From Ochromonadaceae sp. CCMP2298 (lineage: Eukaryota > Sar > Synurophyceae > Ochromonadales > Ochromonadaceae): a stretch of DNA of 10,001 nucleotides. Under the pieces are notes generated by a model. The model saw only the letters and a list, made by a program, of their open reading frames with translations, was not told the DNA's origin and did not search any database. Shown here one piece after another: positions 1-7,372 of the stretch (position 1 is its first letter; each line of letters begins with the position of its first letter). The stretch spans positions 1 through 10,001 of the forward strand of contig MU634828.1 in the NCBI GenBank assembly GCA_026770595.1, given 5' to 3'. The translations under genes and the position numbers were made by a program.

Positions 1-372
1 CATCGAACAGCCGCTCAGTGTAACGGACGGCCGAGTCGGCCATCCTGTTTTTTAGAAATTCCAGTGTGCGAAAAAAAACGATATATGCGTCCTTGGGGAA
101 TTCCCGGGGAAAAAACCGTGACCGCGACCCACCCGCCAAATAAATGCCGCCTCCTGCAGAACTCCGGAACTTCCTCCTCGTTCTTGGCGCCCAAGAGTGC
201 CAAGAGTGCCAGCAGAGATGTGCCAGGACAGGCGCGAGAGAAAGAGGCAGTCACTGTCATCAGAGCCCTCTGAGATGTGCCAGCACAGCCCCGCGTAAGG
301 CGGGTCGTTGCTTCTGTCCTGCGCAGTCGGGCTGCTCGAGACCTCCTGATTGAGGGGGGCGCTGGTGGGGAG
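1..372. other. 5' flank of the SNAPC3-like gene; no gene recognised
   Basis: No recognisable protein is seen here. One plus-strand frame stays open from the window edge to 273, but its translation resembles no family I know and it has no upstream start inside the window. The stretch holds a near-perfect palindrome at 25-45 followed by six T (48-53). It also holds two tandem copies of AAGAGTGCC (193-210) and two copies of GAGATGTGCCAG (215-226 and 272-283). An ATG at 218 opens a 26-codon reading frame ending at 298, which would be an upstream ORF if the mRNA starts before it. The stretch most likely contains the promoter and 5' leader of the downstream gene. Confidence 0.5.
25..53 (+). repeat. 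Palindrome/hairpin followed by a T run
   Basis: The core GGCCGAGTCGGCC (29-41) has perfect 6-bp arms around one central G. The arms extend outward to 25-45 with one mismatch (C28/A42). Six T follow at 48-53. A hairpin plus T run at the left edge could be the 3' end of an RNA polymerase III transcript that begins outside the window, or a palindromic protein-binding site. The sequence alone does not decide. Confidence 0.45.
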
Positions 373-2685
373 ATGTCTCTGTGCGCGGACTTCGCGGCCC
401 AGTGCGAGGCGTTCCTCGCCGCACAGCGGGAGTTCGAGCAGCAGATGTACGCTAGTGGCATCGGAGGTGCTGAGTCGTTCCCATCTCTGAGGTGAGAGAT
501 TGCGCCTTCGAACTATTTCCTCCAGACACCTCATCCGCTCCCCTCCCGGTCTCTCTCTCCCACCCCCACTCAACACCCACCCCCACAGCGTGGAGGAGCT
601 GCGGCCCACTCCCGCACAGGAGACGATCGCTTTGGCAGTGCAGCGGGTGGCAACGCAATGGCAAAAGCTAGACCAAGAGTGGCTTTTGCCAGACAGCGGG
701 GCCCGGAAAGTTGGCAAGCGCAGCCAGCTGGTGCTTCCCTTCGGCTTCGGCGGTCCAGGCATGCAGGCACAGACGCAGGCACAGGAGGAGCGACTGGCCC
801 CAGAGGCGGTGCAGCCGTACCTCTCCAAGCTATCACAGCTGCTGGATAGCCTGCCGCGTGCTCCTGCCCCCTATATCCCCACCTCTGCCCCCACCTCTGC
901 CCCCACCTCTGCTCCCGCCTCCTCCACCTCCGTCTCTGCCCCAGCCCCAGCCCCCTCCAATCACGCTGTGGGTGCGCGCTTCGAGCGGAAGATCACGCAC
1001 GCCTTGAAGAGGGACCAGGCGGAGGTGCAGGAGCTTGGGGCGGTCTTCGGCAAGCAGCGCCGACACCCAGAGGGGGCGCAGGGACAGCAGGGGCAGGGGC
1101 ATGGACAGGGGCAGGGGGGACAGCACATGGCTGGGGCCCAGCCCGGGAATCTGGTAATAACCCTCTCTGTGACGACGTTGCAGTGCGCGGGGGCCCCGGG
1201 GCAGGTGAGGCAGGTGCTGGAGGTGCTGGGCGGGCAGACGCTGGCGCAGGTGCAGGCAGCCATACACTGCCTGCATTCCAAGTTCGATGCCAGGGTGGGG
1301 GGTGCGAGTGCAGAGAGTGGCAGCGGCGCCTCTGCGATGGGAGGCAGCGGGGACAACCGGACAGAGGCGGGTAACCTAGACCCCAATTGCCCCAACCCCA
1401 TGGACCCCACAGAAGGCCCCGACCCCAGCACCCCCAGCGACGCCTTCTTCTACCTAGACGGGACTTTCTACTGCGACCAGGCGCTGCTCACGAAGGAGAC
1501 CAAGGCTCAGGCCAGGGCACAGAAACAGGCCCAGGGGCAGGCGCAGGGGCAGGCGCAGGGGCAGGGGCAGGCGTGCAGAGGTCTGTCCCCGTTGCGGTGG
1601 GGCATGTCGAGGCAGGAGCAGGCGCAGTACCCGGTGCACATGGTGAGCAAGTGGATGGCGACGCTGAAGCGCAAGTCGGAGAGGGGCAGGGGTGCTGGGG
1701 GTGGGGGTGCTGGGGGTGCTGGGGGTGCTGGGGGTGGGGGTGTAGATGGAAATGCAGACGCAGTAGCAGATGCGGACGCAGACGCAGATGACGTAGAAGG
1801 AGAGGCAGAAGAGCCCCCACGCAGGGGCATCAAGGCGGAGCTTACCGCTGCCGAGCAGAAGGAGAGGCGACTTGCGACGCGTCGGGCATCGGATCGCTTA
1901 CGCAGTGCGGTGGCTGTGGCCAACGCCGAGGCGGAGGTGGCTGCAGCGGAGGTGCTGGCGGCCCAGGGTCTGAGGGTGGATCTGAGAGGGGGAGGGGGTG
2001 GAGGTGGGAGTGGGAGCAGCGCGTCCCCCACAGAGACCCCGTCTCTGCGACCCCTGAGCACCCCCCTGGCCCACCTGCACCTGCAGCTGCACCGGCCACT
2101 GTTGTACGTACACAGCCACGGCTGCGAGCACGTGCTGTACGTCACCAACGTGCAGTGGGGGGGTAGGGAACCTGGGACTGGGTTGGATAGTGGTGGCAGT
2201 GGTGTGGGCAGTGGCAGCGATAGTGGCAGTGGCAGCGGTAGTGGTAGTAGTAGTGCTGAGGTCGTCACATACCCCCCACCCCCCTCATACCCCGCAGTGA
2301 CCTACACCGCCAAGAAGCGAATCCGCCACTGCAGCGTGTGCGAGGCCCTCTCCGCCACCTGCATCGTCTTCGGAGACCGGCTCGCAGAAACCAGCCCCTG
2401 CCTCTTCTGCGCGTAAGTGACCCACCTCCCCTGATTCCCTAATTCCCAGATTGCTCCATTGCTCCCGATTCCCCAATTATCCGCTCTCCTAACTAATTCT
2501 CTAAATCCCTGATGTCCCTGATGTCCCCGATTCTCCAATTCCACGTTGTATGTTTCATGTCTGATTCTGCTGCTCTACTGCTCCTTCTCCCTCTTAGGTA
2601 CTGCTTTCACGCGCTGCACTACTCCAGCGGGGGCGAGCTGCTCTACGAGGACTTCGCAGTGTTCCCCTACGTGCACGACGCGTGA
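373..2685 (+). CDS. SNAPC3: snRNA-activating protein complex subunit 3 (SNAPC3/SNAP50) homologue
   Basis: Three exons (373-491, 589-2412, 2598-2685) give 676 residues. Introns are GTGAGA...CAG (97 bp, phase 2) and GTAAGT...TAG (185 bp, phase 2). ATG 373 is the first in-frame ATG. SNAPC3 is the conserved subunit of the factor that binds the proximal element of snRNA promoters and recruits Pol II or Pol III in the nucleus. The family domain is scattered from about residue 227: NLVITLSV, the VLGGQTLAQV block (near 250), DAFFYLDGTFYCD (324-336), LYVHSHGCEHVLYV (545-558), and a C-terminal Cys cluster C621, C624, C644, C647, C650, H652, ending LHY...FPYVHDA. The cluster is split by intron 2, so the last 28 residues lie in exon 3. 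The animal protein has about 410 residues; the excess is low complexity (TSAP, GQ, Gly/Ala, Ala-Asp and Ser-Gly tracts) between conserved blocks. The family call is firm for the C-terminus. The N-terminal 220 residues are not recognisable, and some low-complexity sequence could be spliced out. Confidence 0.85.
877..912 (+). repeat. Three tandem 12-bp units coding for TSAP repeats
   Basis: The unit CCCCACCTCTGC occurs three times without change at 877-888, 889-900 and 901-912. Being 12 bp long, it stays in frame and codes for a Thr-Ser-Ala-Pro repeat in the SNAPC3-like protein. It lies in an unconserved part, so it is probably a replication-slippage product in a disordered linker. Confidence 0.85.
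1532..1567 (+). repeat. Tandem 12-bp units coding for Gln-Ala-Gln-Gly repeats
   Basis: Units of the form CAGGGGCAGGCG lie at 1532-1543, 1544-1555 and, with one change, 1556-1567. They code for alternating Gln, Ala and Gly between the conserved FFYLDGTFY block and the next part of the SNAPC3-like protein. The length is a multiple of three, so the frame is kept. Confidence 0.8.
1684..1740 (+). repeat. G-run array coding for a Gly/Ala tract, potential G-quadruplex
   Basis: At least eight runs of four or more G are separated by T or TGCT. They code for a Gly/Ala tract in the SNAPC3-like protein, directly followed by an acidic Ala-Asp tract (about 1745-1795). The G runs fit the usual G-quadruplex pattern on the coding strand, and therefore in the mRNA. 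Whether it folds is inference. Confidence 0.7.
2173..2252 (+). repeat. Ser-Gly coding microsatellite-like tract
   Basis: Repeats built on GGCAGTGGC and GGTAGT code for a Ser/Gly-rich linker in the SNAPC3-like protein, between the HGCEHVLYVTNVQW block and the C-terminal Cys cluster. It is an insertion in a region that is compact in animal members of the family. Confidence 0.7.
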
Positions 2686-3149
2686 AGGGCTAGACTCTGG
2701 TACTCTAGTAGTCTACGCTGCAGCGCATAAACAGACACAGTGTATGCACAGAGATCTCAGCGCCACTCATTTCACGTTTCTAGCACCCTTCAACTCTTTC
2801 GCTTGTGAACAATCTTCTATTTTGTATAATGTACATACCCTCGCTTCCATTTTTGTACGCATCCTCTGCTGCGGGAGCAGCCTACACAATGTAAAAACAA
2901 AGCTGATTTTTTCTTGTTTTTTTAAACCACCTTGATACAAGCAATGTTCAATAGTGTTAGAAATCAGAGTAGCTTGCGCTCTCCTTAGTGGGGTCGGAAG
3001 GGTTCCGTTAGTGTGCAGGTGCGCAGGGGGTGGGGGGGGGGGAAGCGGGGCCAGAGCGCTAGCTACTGACTACCGGCTAAGCGGTCTAAGGTGTGTAGGG
3101 TGTGTTGAGGATGTTGAGTAGTTTGAGTAACCGGCTATGGAGTAACCGA
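2686..3149. other. Intergenic stretch between convergent SNAPC3-like and FCP genes
   Basis: This holds the 3' ends of two genes that face each other. No open frame resembles a known protein. It includes a run of G with one T interruption near 3026-3042 and two copies of GAGTAACCG (3125-3133 and 3140-3148). I see no canonical AATAAA on either strand, so the poly(A) sites cannot be placed. Confidence 0.5.
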
Positions 3150-4173
3150 TTACTGGTTGAAGGCTACGGGGGAGCCGAAGATGGCGTTGAGCACGTAGGG
3201 GTCGTTGTTCAGCTGAGGGGGATGGGTGTGACAGGTAGGGGATTCATACGTGGGTGTGACAGATAGGGGATTCGTGTGTGATGTGTGTAACATAGAGAGG
3301 GATGGGGTGATGAAGATGGGGAGGAAGGATTAGTGTGTAGTGTAGAGGGGGTGAATGGATGCCGTGCGTGGTATAGAGGGAGGTGGTGGTAGGGTTAGTT
3401 AGGGCCAGGGTCTGAGTGAGAGTTGGACTATACATCCATACACGCATACACGTAACCCTATACACGTAACCCTATACAACCCACCTTCTCGTGCACCATC
3501 AGTCCCAGGATGCCCATCTGCGCGGCGCGGCCGTTGTTCAGCTCGATGGCGCTCTTCTTCCTCTGGGTGGCCTGAAAGAAGAAAGAGGGTTTTCGAGGTC
3601 AGGCGGGGGCAATGCGGTGGAGTGCGATGAGGCTTGCTTACCTCGCTCCAGCCGAACTCCTTCATGCGGAAGGTGCAGTCTTCGGCGATGTCCTTCTCCA
3701 CCGTGCTGAAGCCCACCTCCATCGCGCCGATGAAGAGGATCAGCTGCGCCAGTCCCCAGCCCGGGATGGTGTCGAACGCGGCCAGGCCGGTCTTCATGGT
3801 GCTGTAGGGCACGCCGAATGCAATGTCCCCTCCGCACCTGTTGCCTGCAGCAGTATACATGTGTCCGACGATGGCCTGAAAGAAGAAATAGAGGGGGTTT
3901 TGTCAGGCGGAGGCAATGCGGTGGCGGAGTGCGATGAGGCTTGCTTACGAGCATGGCTATCCTTCCATGCTTGTTCTCCACAGTGCGCAGGCGATCGAAG
4001 CGCGCCTGGTCCGCGTCCTTGAGCAGACCTAGGGGGTCCCAGTATCCAAGGGGGGCCTGGGCACCCACCTCGGTCTCGAAGCCCATCTTCAGAGCGGAGG
4101 TGGCGACCTTGCCCGCGGGGGCGAAGGCGCTGGCGCTGGCCAGCAGCGAGAGGATTACACAGGTGCTGAACAT
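3150..4173 (-). CDS. Fucoxanthin-chlorophyll a/c-type light-harvesting protein (FCP/LHC)
   Basis: Four exons on the minus strand (4173-3949, 3875-3642, 3571-3485, 3212-3150) join in phase 0 to give 202 residues, the usual FCP length. The protein binds chlorophylls and carotenoids in the thylakoid membrane and passes light energy to the photosystems. Residues 1-16 form a signal peptide, and ASAFAP (14-19) is the bipartite plastid-targeting junction of red-derived complex plastids. Helix 1 carries ENKHGR (E66, H69, R71), helix 2 is about 114-132, and helix 3 carries ELNNGR (E163, N166, R168). E66/R168 and E163/R71 are the usual inter-helix ion pairs and chlorophyll ligands of the family. The C-terminus is NDPYVLNAIFGSPVAFNQ. 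I chose ATG 4173 because it begins a proper signal peptide; an in-frame ATG at 4239 would add 22 residues including ten Ile. Introns are 73, 70 and 272 bp, and the first two are near copies. The gene diverges from the LIM gene. FCP is certain as a family; the subfamily (Lhcf, Lhcr, Lhcx) is not. Confidence 0.95.
3213..3484 (-). other. FCP intron 3 with internal tandem repeats
   Basis: On the minus strand this begins GTGGGT and ends CCCTCAG. At 272 bp it is much longer than the other two FCP introns and unrelated to them. On the plus strand it holds two copies of a 23-bp unit (3223-3245 and 3251-3273, one mismatch) and two perfect tandem copies of ACACGTAACCCTAT (3448-3461 and 3462-3475). It is otherwise GT/GA-rich. 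Splicing is supported by the uninterrupted FCP C-terminus when it is removed. Confidence 0.85.
3572..3641 (-). other. FCP intron 2, near copy of intron 1 (introner-like)
   Basis: This 70-bp intron runs GTAAGC to TTTCAG on the minus strand. It has a CTGAC branch-point match (plus 3598-3602) and a C/T-rich 3' end. Three ungapped blocks match intron 1 at 55 of 56 bases: 3572-3584, 3599-3620 and 3621-3641. The flanking exons are not similar to each other, so the likeness belongs to the introns. Confidence 0.9.
3876..3948 (-). other. FCP intron 1, near copy of intron 2 (introner-like)
   Basis: This 73-bp intron runs GTAAGC to TTTCAG on the minus strand, with a CTGAC branch-point match (plus 3902-3906). 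It matches intron 2 at 3876-3888, 3903-3924 and 3928-3948. The differences are a 3-bp insertion (3925-3927), one substitution (3911) and a diverged 14-bp polypyrimidine segment (3889-3902). Confidence 0.9.
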
Positions 4174-4178
4174 GATGC

Positions 4179-4180
<2 letters not shown>

Positions 4181-4210
<30 letters not shown>
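4181..4210 (+). repeat. (ATG)10 trinucleotide microsatellite before the FCP start
   Basis: Ten uninterrupted ATG units lie 7 bp upstream of the FCP start codon. On the FCP strand they read (CAT)10. They are in frame with the FCP protein and with an upstream ATG at 4239, and would code for ten Ile if that start were used. More likely they lie in the 5' leader. Confidence 0.9.
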
Positions 4211-4441
4211 TGGGTGAAGGTCTCAAAAGAAGAGTGCAAGAAGAACAGATAACGTGCAAAGAGAGACTGCCTTTGCTGCTCTCATCTTGAGGAAGATCTT
4301 TGGCTCCTCTTGAACAGTTGAACCCTCCTGACTTTGGAAACGGCGGACCCTTCAATTACACTGTAACTTACGACGGTTACAGGGTCCCCTGGGACTTCGC
4401 CACAATATCTTTCTCTGTCCTCCTCGCTGAAATCCAACGGC

Positions 4442-4469
4442 ATCCTTCGTCAAATCCTTCGTCAAATCC
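4442..4469 (+). repeat. Tandem 12-bp repeat in the LIM gene leader or promoter
   Basis: ATCCTTCGTCAA occurs twice (4442-4453 and 4454-4465) followed by a partial third copy ATCC. It lies about 155 bp before the LIM start codon. It may be a duplicated regulatory site or simple slippage. Confidence 0.75.
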
Positions 4470-4622
4470 AGTTCCTGCACTCAACGCCGTTTATCTGTCA
4501 AAGCGGGAGATCCATCGACAGCCTACACGGAAGAAGCACAGAAAAAAGAGGTCCAGGAAGTCAAATCCTAGGTCAAAGCAAGCGAGAATCGACCAGTTCC
4601 TTCTGTCCTCCAAATCGGCACG

Positions 4623-5931
4623 ATGAGCAGGAAATTGGCGGCCATGATCAAGCAGCGCAGCGTCTCGCTCAACTCGGCAGCTGTCGACGAAATCACCGGG
4701 GCGTTCGGCGAAGAACCGTCGCCTTCCAAGCCGCCGGTCCCGACGATCATCGAAGAGACGGAAGCGACCGAGCCAGCCAAGAAGTACCAACCGACAACGA
4801 CTGTGTTTTCGGGCGCGAACAAGTGCTGCCAGTGTTCAAAGACGGTCTACAAGACTGAGGAGGTCATCGCCATCGGCCAGGTGTGGCACAACACGTGCTT
4901 CACCTGTGGCGGGGCGAATAAGGACGGCTGCGGGCGGGTGCTGCAGAGAGACGGCTACAGCGACCACGGCAGCCAGCCCTACTGCAAGGCCTGCTTCGCA
5001 AAGCTCCACAAGACCCAAGGTTACGGATCCGGCATGTCCCTGAATAGTCCCACCTCTGCCATCGCGACCCCGGCGCCCCCCGCGCCTGCCGCACCCCCCG
5101 CACCCCTGGCTGCCCCCGCTGCCCCTGCCGCCCCTGTGGTCTCTGCGGCCCCCGCACCCCCCGCACCTCCTGCGGCCCCTGCTGCTCCCGTGGTCCCTTC
5201 GGTCCCTGCTGCTCCTGCCGCCCCCCCGGCCCCTGCCCCTGTGGTTCCTGCGGCCTCCAAGCCCGTCAAGTACGAGCCCAAGACCGTGAAGATGGCGTTC
5301 AGCGCACCGCCCAAGTGCACAATCTGCGCCAAAAGCGTGTACAAGTAAGTACAGTGTAACCCCCTCTCCTCTCTGCCCTCATTTCCTCCTCCTAAACCCC
5401 CCCCCTTCACCCTCTCACTCTGACCATCTCACTCCTATCCCCAAAAGGATGGAGGAGATGGTGGCAGTGGGCCGAATCTGGCACCTAAACTGCTTCACCT
5501 GCGGGGCGGCCTCGGGACAGGGCTGCAAGAAGGTGCTCAAGCGCGACGGCTACGTGGACCACGAGAACAACCCCTTCTGCAACACATGCCACTCGAAGCT
5601 CTACAAGCCCAAGGGGTTCGGGTTCGGCAACACCCTCTCGCCAGACTACGGCCCAACGCCCGACGCACCCGACGCCAGCCCCAGTTCCCTCGCCCCATCT
5701 GTGGGGAAATTGAGCCTCACCTCGAACGCCGACCTGGCCGCGGCCGCCAACGCCCCCCGCAGCAACGTCCTCCCCACTCACAGTCTGAACGGCAAGGCGC
5801 CCGAGGCCGCCCCCGCACTGCGCATCGGCGCGTCCAGCAGGGCAGTGCAGGGGGATGCGGGGGGGGGGCTGTTCAGCGAGGCCAGCTATGTGGGCAACCA
5901 CGACGAGGTGGATGAGTCCGAGTGGGACTAA
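4623..5931 (+). CDS. Two-LIM-domain, CRP-like protein with Ala/Pro linker
   Basis: Two exons (4623-5344 and 5448-5931, GTAAGT...AAAAG intron of 103 bp, phase 2) give 401 residues. LIM domains bind two zinc ions and mediate protein contacts. CRP-like proteins usually act on the actin cytoskeleton and some in the nucleus, so the exact role here is unknown. LIM1 ligands are C68, C71, H89, C92, C95, C103, C121 and C124; LIM2 ligands are C232, C235, H253, C256, C259, C267, C285 and C288. Each domain is followed by a CRP-style glycine-rich tail (TQGYGSG and KPKGFGFGN). In both, the fifth and sixth ligands are seven residues apart instead of the usual two. The linker at 150-211 is almost entirely Ala, Pro and Val. 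The C-terminal 100 residues are unrecognised and end in an acidic tail, DEVDESEWD. The intron falls inside LIM2 just after its first CxxC. ATG 4623 is the first ATG in this frame that precedes LIM1. Confidence 0.92.
5070..5255 (+). repeat. C-rich degenerate repeat coding for the Ala/Pro linker
   Basis: About 62 codons almost all specify Ala, Pro or Val, written with degenerate GCCCCTGCTGCCCC-like units. The stretch joins the two LIM domains. Length is probably variable among strains. It is open in several frames because of its base composition, which creates antisense shadow ORFs. Confidence 0.85.
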
Positions 5932-6368
5932 ATAGGGAACAGGGAAACTAGGGAAGTGGGGAACAAGGGGAACAGGGAACTAGGGAATTGAGGGGACTGG
6001 GGGGCTGGAACTAGAGACAAAAGGACTAGACCAGAGGAATGGGGGTCCCAACGGGGGGATGGGGGAGCAGAGGGGCAGATAAATAGGAGGATATGGGACT
6101 TTCAACGTGATCAGGGGAATAAGGGACGAATAAGGGACAAGGGTATCAGGGGACTAAGGGTATCAGGGGACTGAGTGCACTAACTGTATCAAGTTAGCCC
6201 ACATATGCTCATTCCATGTAAAATATCGTCTCACCGCAGTATCTACAGCAAGTACAGTTTACTGCTCCAACAATACCAACAGTTTACTATACCAATAGTA
6301 CTGTTCACTGACGCTGACAACCGCCAATAATAATAAACCACTCTAAAAACAGCCTTTTTTTAACAGTT
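5932..6368. other. Convergent intergenic region with a purine-rich degenerate repeat
   Basis: This stretch separates the stop codons of the LIM and COPE genes, which face each other. From 5932 to about 6180 the plus strand is built of degenerate GGGAACA, GGGAACTA and AAGGGACTA-like words. After that it is plainer AT-richer sequence with an AATAAA at 6332-6337, a candidate poly(A) signal for the LIM gene. That signal lies only about 30 bp from the COPE stop. No coding sequence is recognised. Confidence 0.6.
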
Positions 6369-7372
6369 TTACGCAAGGGAGGCAGCGACTCTATCGAATG
6401 CGCCCTCGAACATAGCGAGCGAGGTGACCAGTGCGTGGTTGGGGGCCTTGGCCTTGAGCTGGCTGAGGTAGCGGTTGATCACGTCTTGAGACCTCTGCAG
6501 GTGGAAGGAGACAGTGATGATGTTGGCCAGGGTATCCGGGTCGGATGGGGATTTGGTGATGGCCTCCTTTAGAGCGCTCTCCGCCTCGTCCCACTGCATC
6601 TGGTGCATCTTCGATACGGCTAGGCCGTTGAGCAGCATGGGCGAGGAGCCGTATTTGTCGATCAGCTCGTCATAGATATACGCCGCCTCCTGCACCTTCG
6701 CACCCCCCATCGCCAAACTCACCCACGCCGTAGCCAGCATGGACAAGGTGTTGTCCTCGTCTACCGCCTTCATCATCTTGAGCTCCTTCTGGGCCAGGTC
6801 CAGTCGGTCGATGCGCAGGTACAGCTGCACCATCAGGGCGCGCTGCTCCATGTTCGCAGTAGCGCACACCGCCTTCATCGCCTCCTTGCAGTTGTCCTCG
6901 TGCATATACAGCGTTGCGGCGATCATCTGCAGTGTCCGGCTGTTGCTCGCAGAGGGGTCGGCGAGCCACTCCTTCATCTGCAGGATGGCGATCTCACGAG
7001 TTGAGGGGTTGTCCAGAAATGTCGCCAACAGCTTGATGGCCTGCAGACCCACAGGCGTGTTGGGGCTGTCCGCCACCTCGGACAGAATGATATGATACTG
7101 CCCCAGGCCTAGGTAGGAGCGGTACACGTACTCCTCCTTCTCCACCTTCAGCACGCCGTTGAGCTTGACCAAGGCGTTGGCCTCGTTGATCGCAGCCTGG
7201 TCGAATCAAACGCAAAAGATGACAGGAGAAGTCAGCTAGCGAAACAAAGCGGTGCAGATCAAACAAAGAGAGGATATCGGGCGCGCGAGACGGCTCCACT
7301 GGGGCTCACCTGGTAGCTGCCTAGCCAGAAAAGGGTCCGCAGCGTGAACAAATCGTCCGGCTCGCTGCTCAT
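6369..7372 (-). CDS. COPE: Coatomer subunit epsilon (epsilon-COP)
   Basis: Two exons on the minus strand (7372-7310 and 7196-6369) are separated by a 113-bp GTGAGC...CAG intron in phase 0 and give 296 residues, against about 300 in animals. Epsilon-COP is a TPR-like helical solenoid that pairs with alpha-COP in the COPI coat, which carries vesicles within the Golgi and back to the ER. Exon 1 codes for the conserved start, DDLFTLRTLFWLGSYQ; exon 2 opens with AAINEAN, as in the family. Further family blocks are EYVYRSYLGL, RLDLAQKELKMMKAVDED (152-169), LATAWVSLAMGG (near 175-186) and NRYLSQLK (262-269). The whole length matches without gaps, so the gene looks intact. It is divergent from the DNAJC25 gene and convergent with the LIM gene. 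Confidence 0.97.

Larger units (their letters stand above)
4174..4622. promoter_or_regulatory. Shared intergenic region of divergent FCP and LIM genes
   Basis: This 449-bp stretch separates the start codons of two genes that point away from each other, so it must hold both leaders and promoters. It contains the ATG microsatellite (4181-4210) and two perfect tandem copies of ATCCTTCGTCAA (4442-4465). An open frame at 4300-4626 starts with TTG, lacks an ATG start and resembles nothing known, so I do not call it. No clear TATA box is evident. Confidence 0.6.

Noticed and set aside
1-53. Possible tRNA 5' half on the minus strand (A-box-like TGGCCGACTCGG, then GTTCGA)
   Set aside because: The would-be D stem closes on a loop of only three bases, and the anticodon arm and variable region do not fit. 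The hairpin explains the sequence better.
52-828. Long minus-strand ORF (258 codons) across the start of the SNAPC3 gene
   Set aside because: It is antisense to two SNAPC3 exons, has no recognisable domain, and follows from GC-rich composition.
1153-1184. Possible intron from GTAATA to TTGCAG inside SNAPC3 exon 2
   Set aside because: At 32 bp it is too short to splice, is not a multiple of three, and would remove the conserved VITLSV block.
1507-2268. Minus-strand ORF (253 codons) rich in Pro, Leu and Ser
   Set aside because: It is the antisense shadow of the Gly/Ala/Ser repeats in SNAPC3, with no family resemblance.
3448-3475. Telomere-like sequence from the TAACCCTA words in FCP intron 3
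   Set aside because: The unit is 14 bp with only one CCCTA each, not a tandem TTAGGG-type array.
4300-4626. Plus-strand ORF (108 codons) just before the LIM gene
   Set aside because: It starts with TTG, not ATG, resembles nothing, and overlaps the LIM start. It is treated as leader sequence.
5932-6180. CRISPR-like or minisatellite array after the LIM gene
   Set aside because: The words are degenerate and unevenly spaced, with no constant repeat and unique spacers, in a eukaryotic 3' flank.
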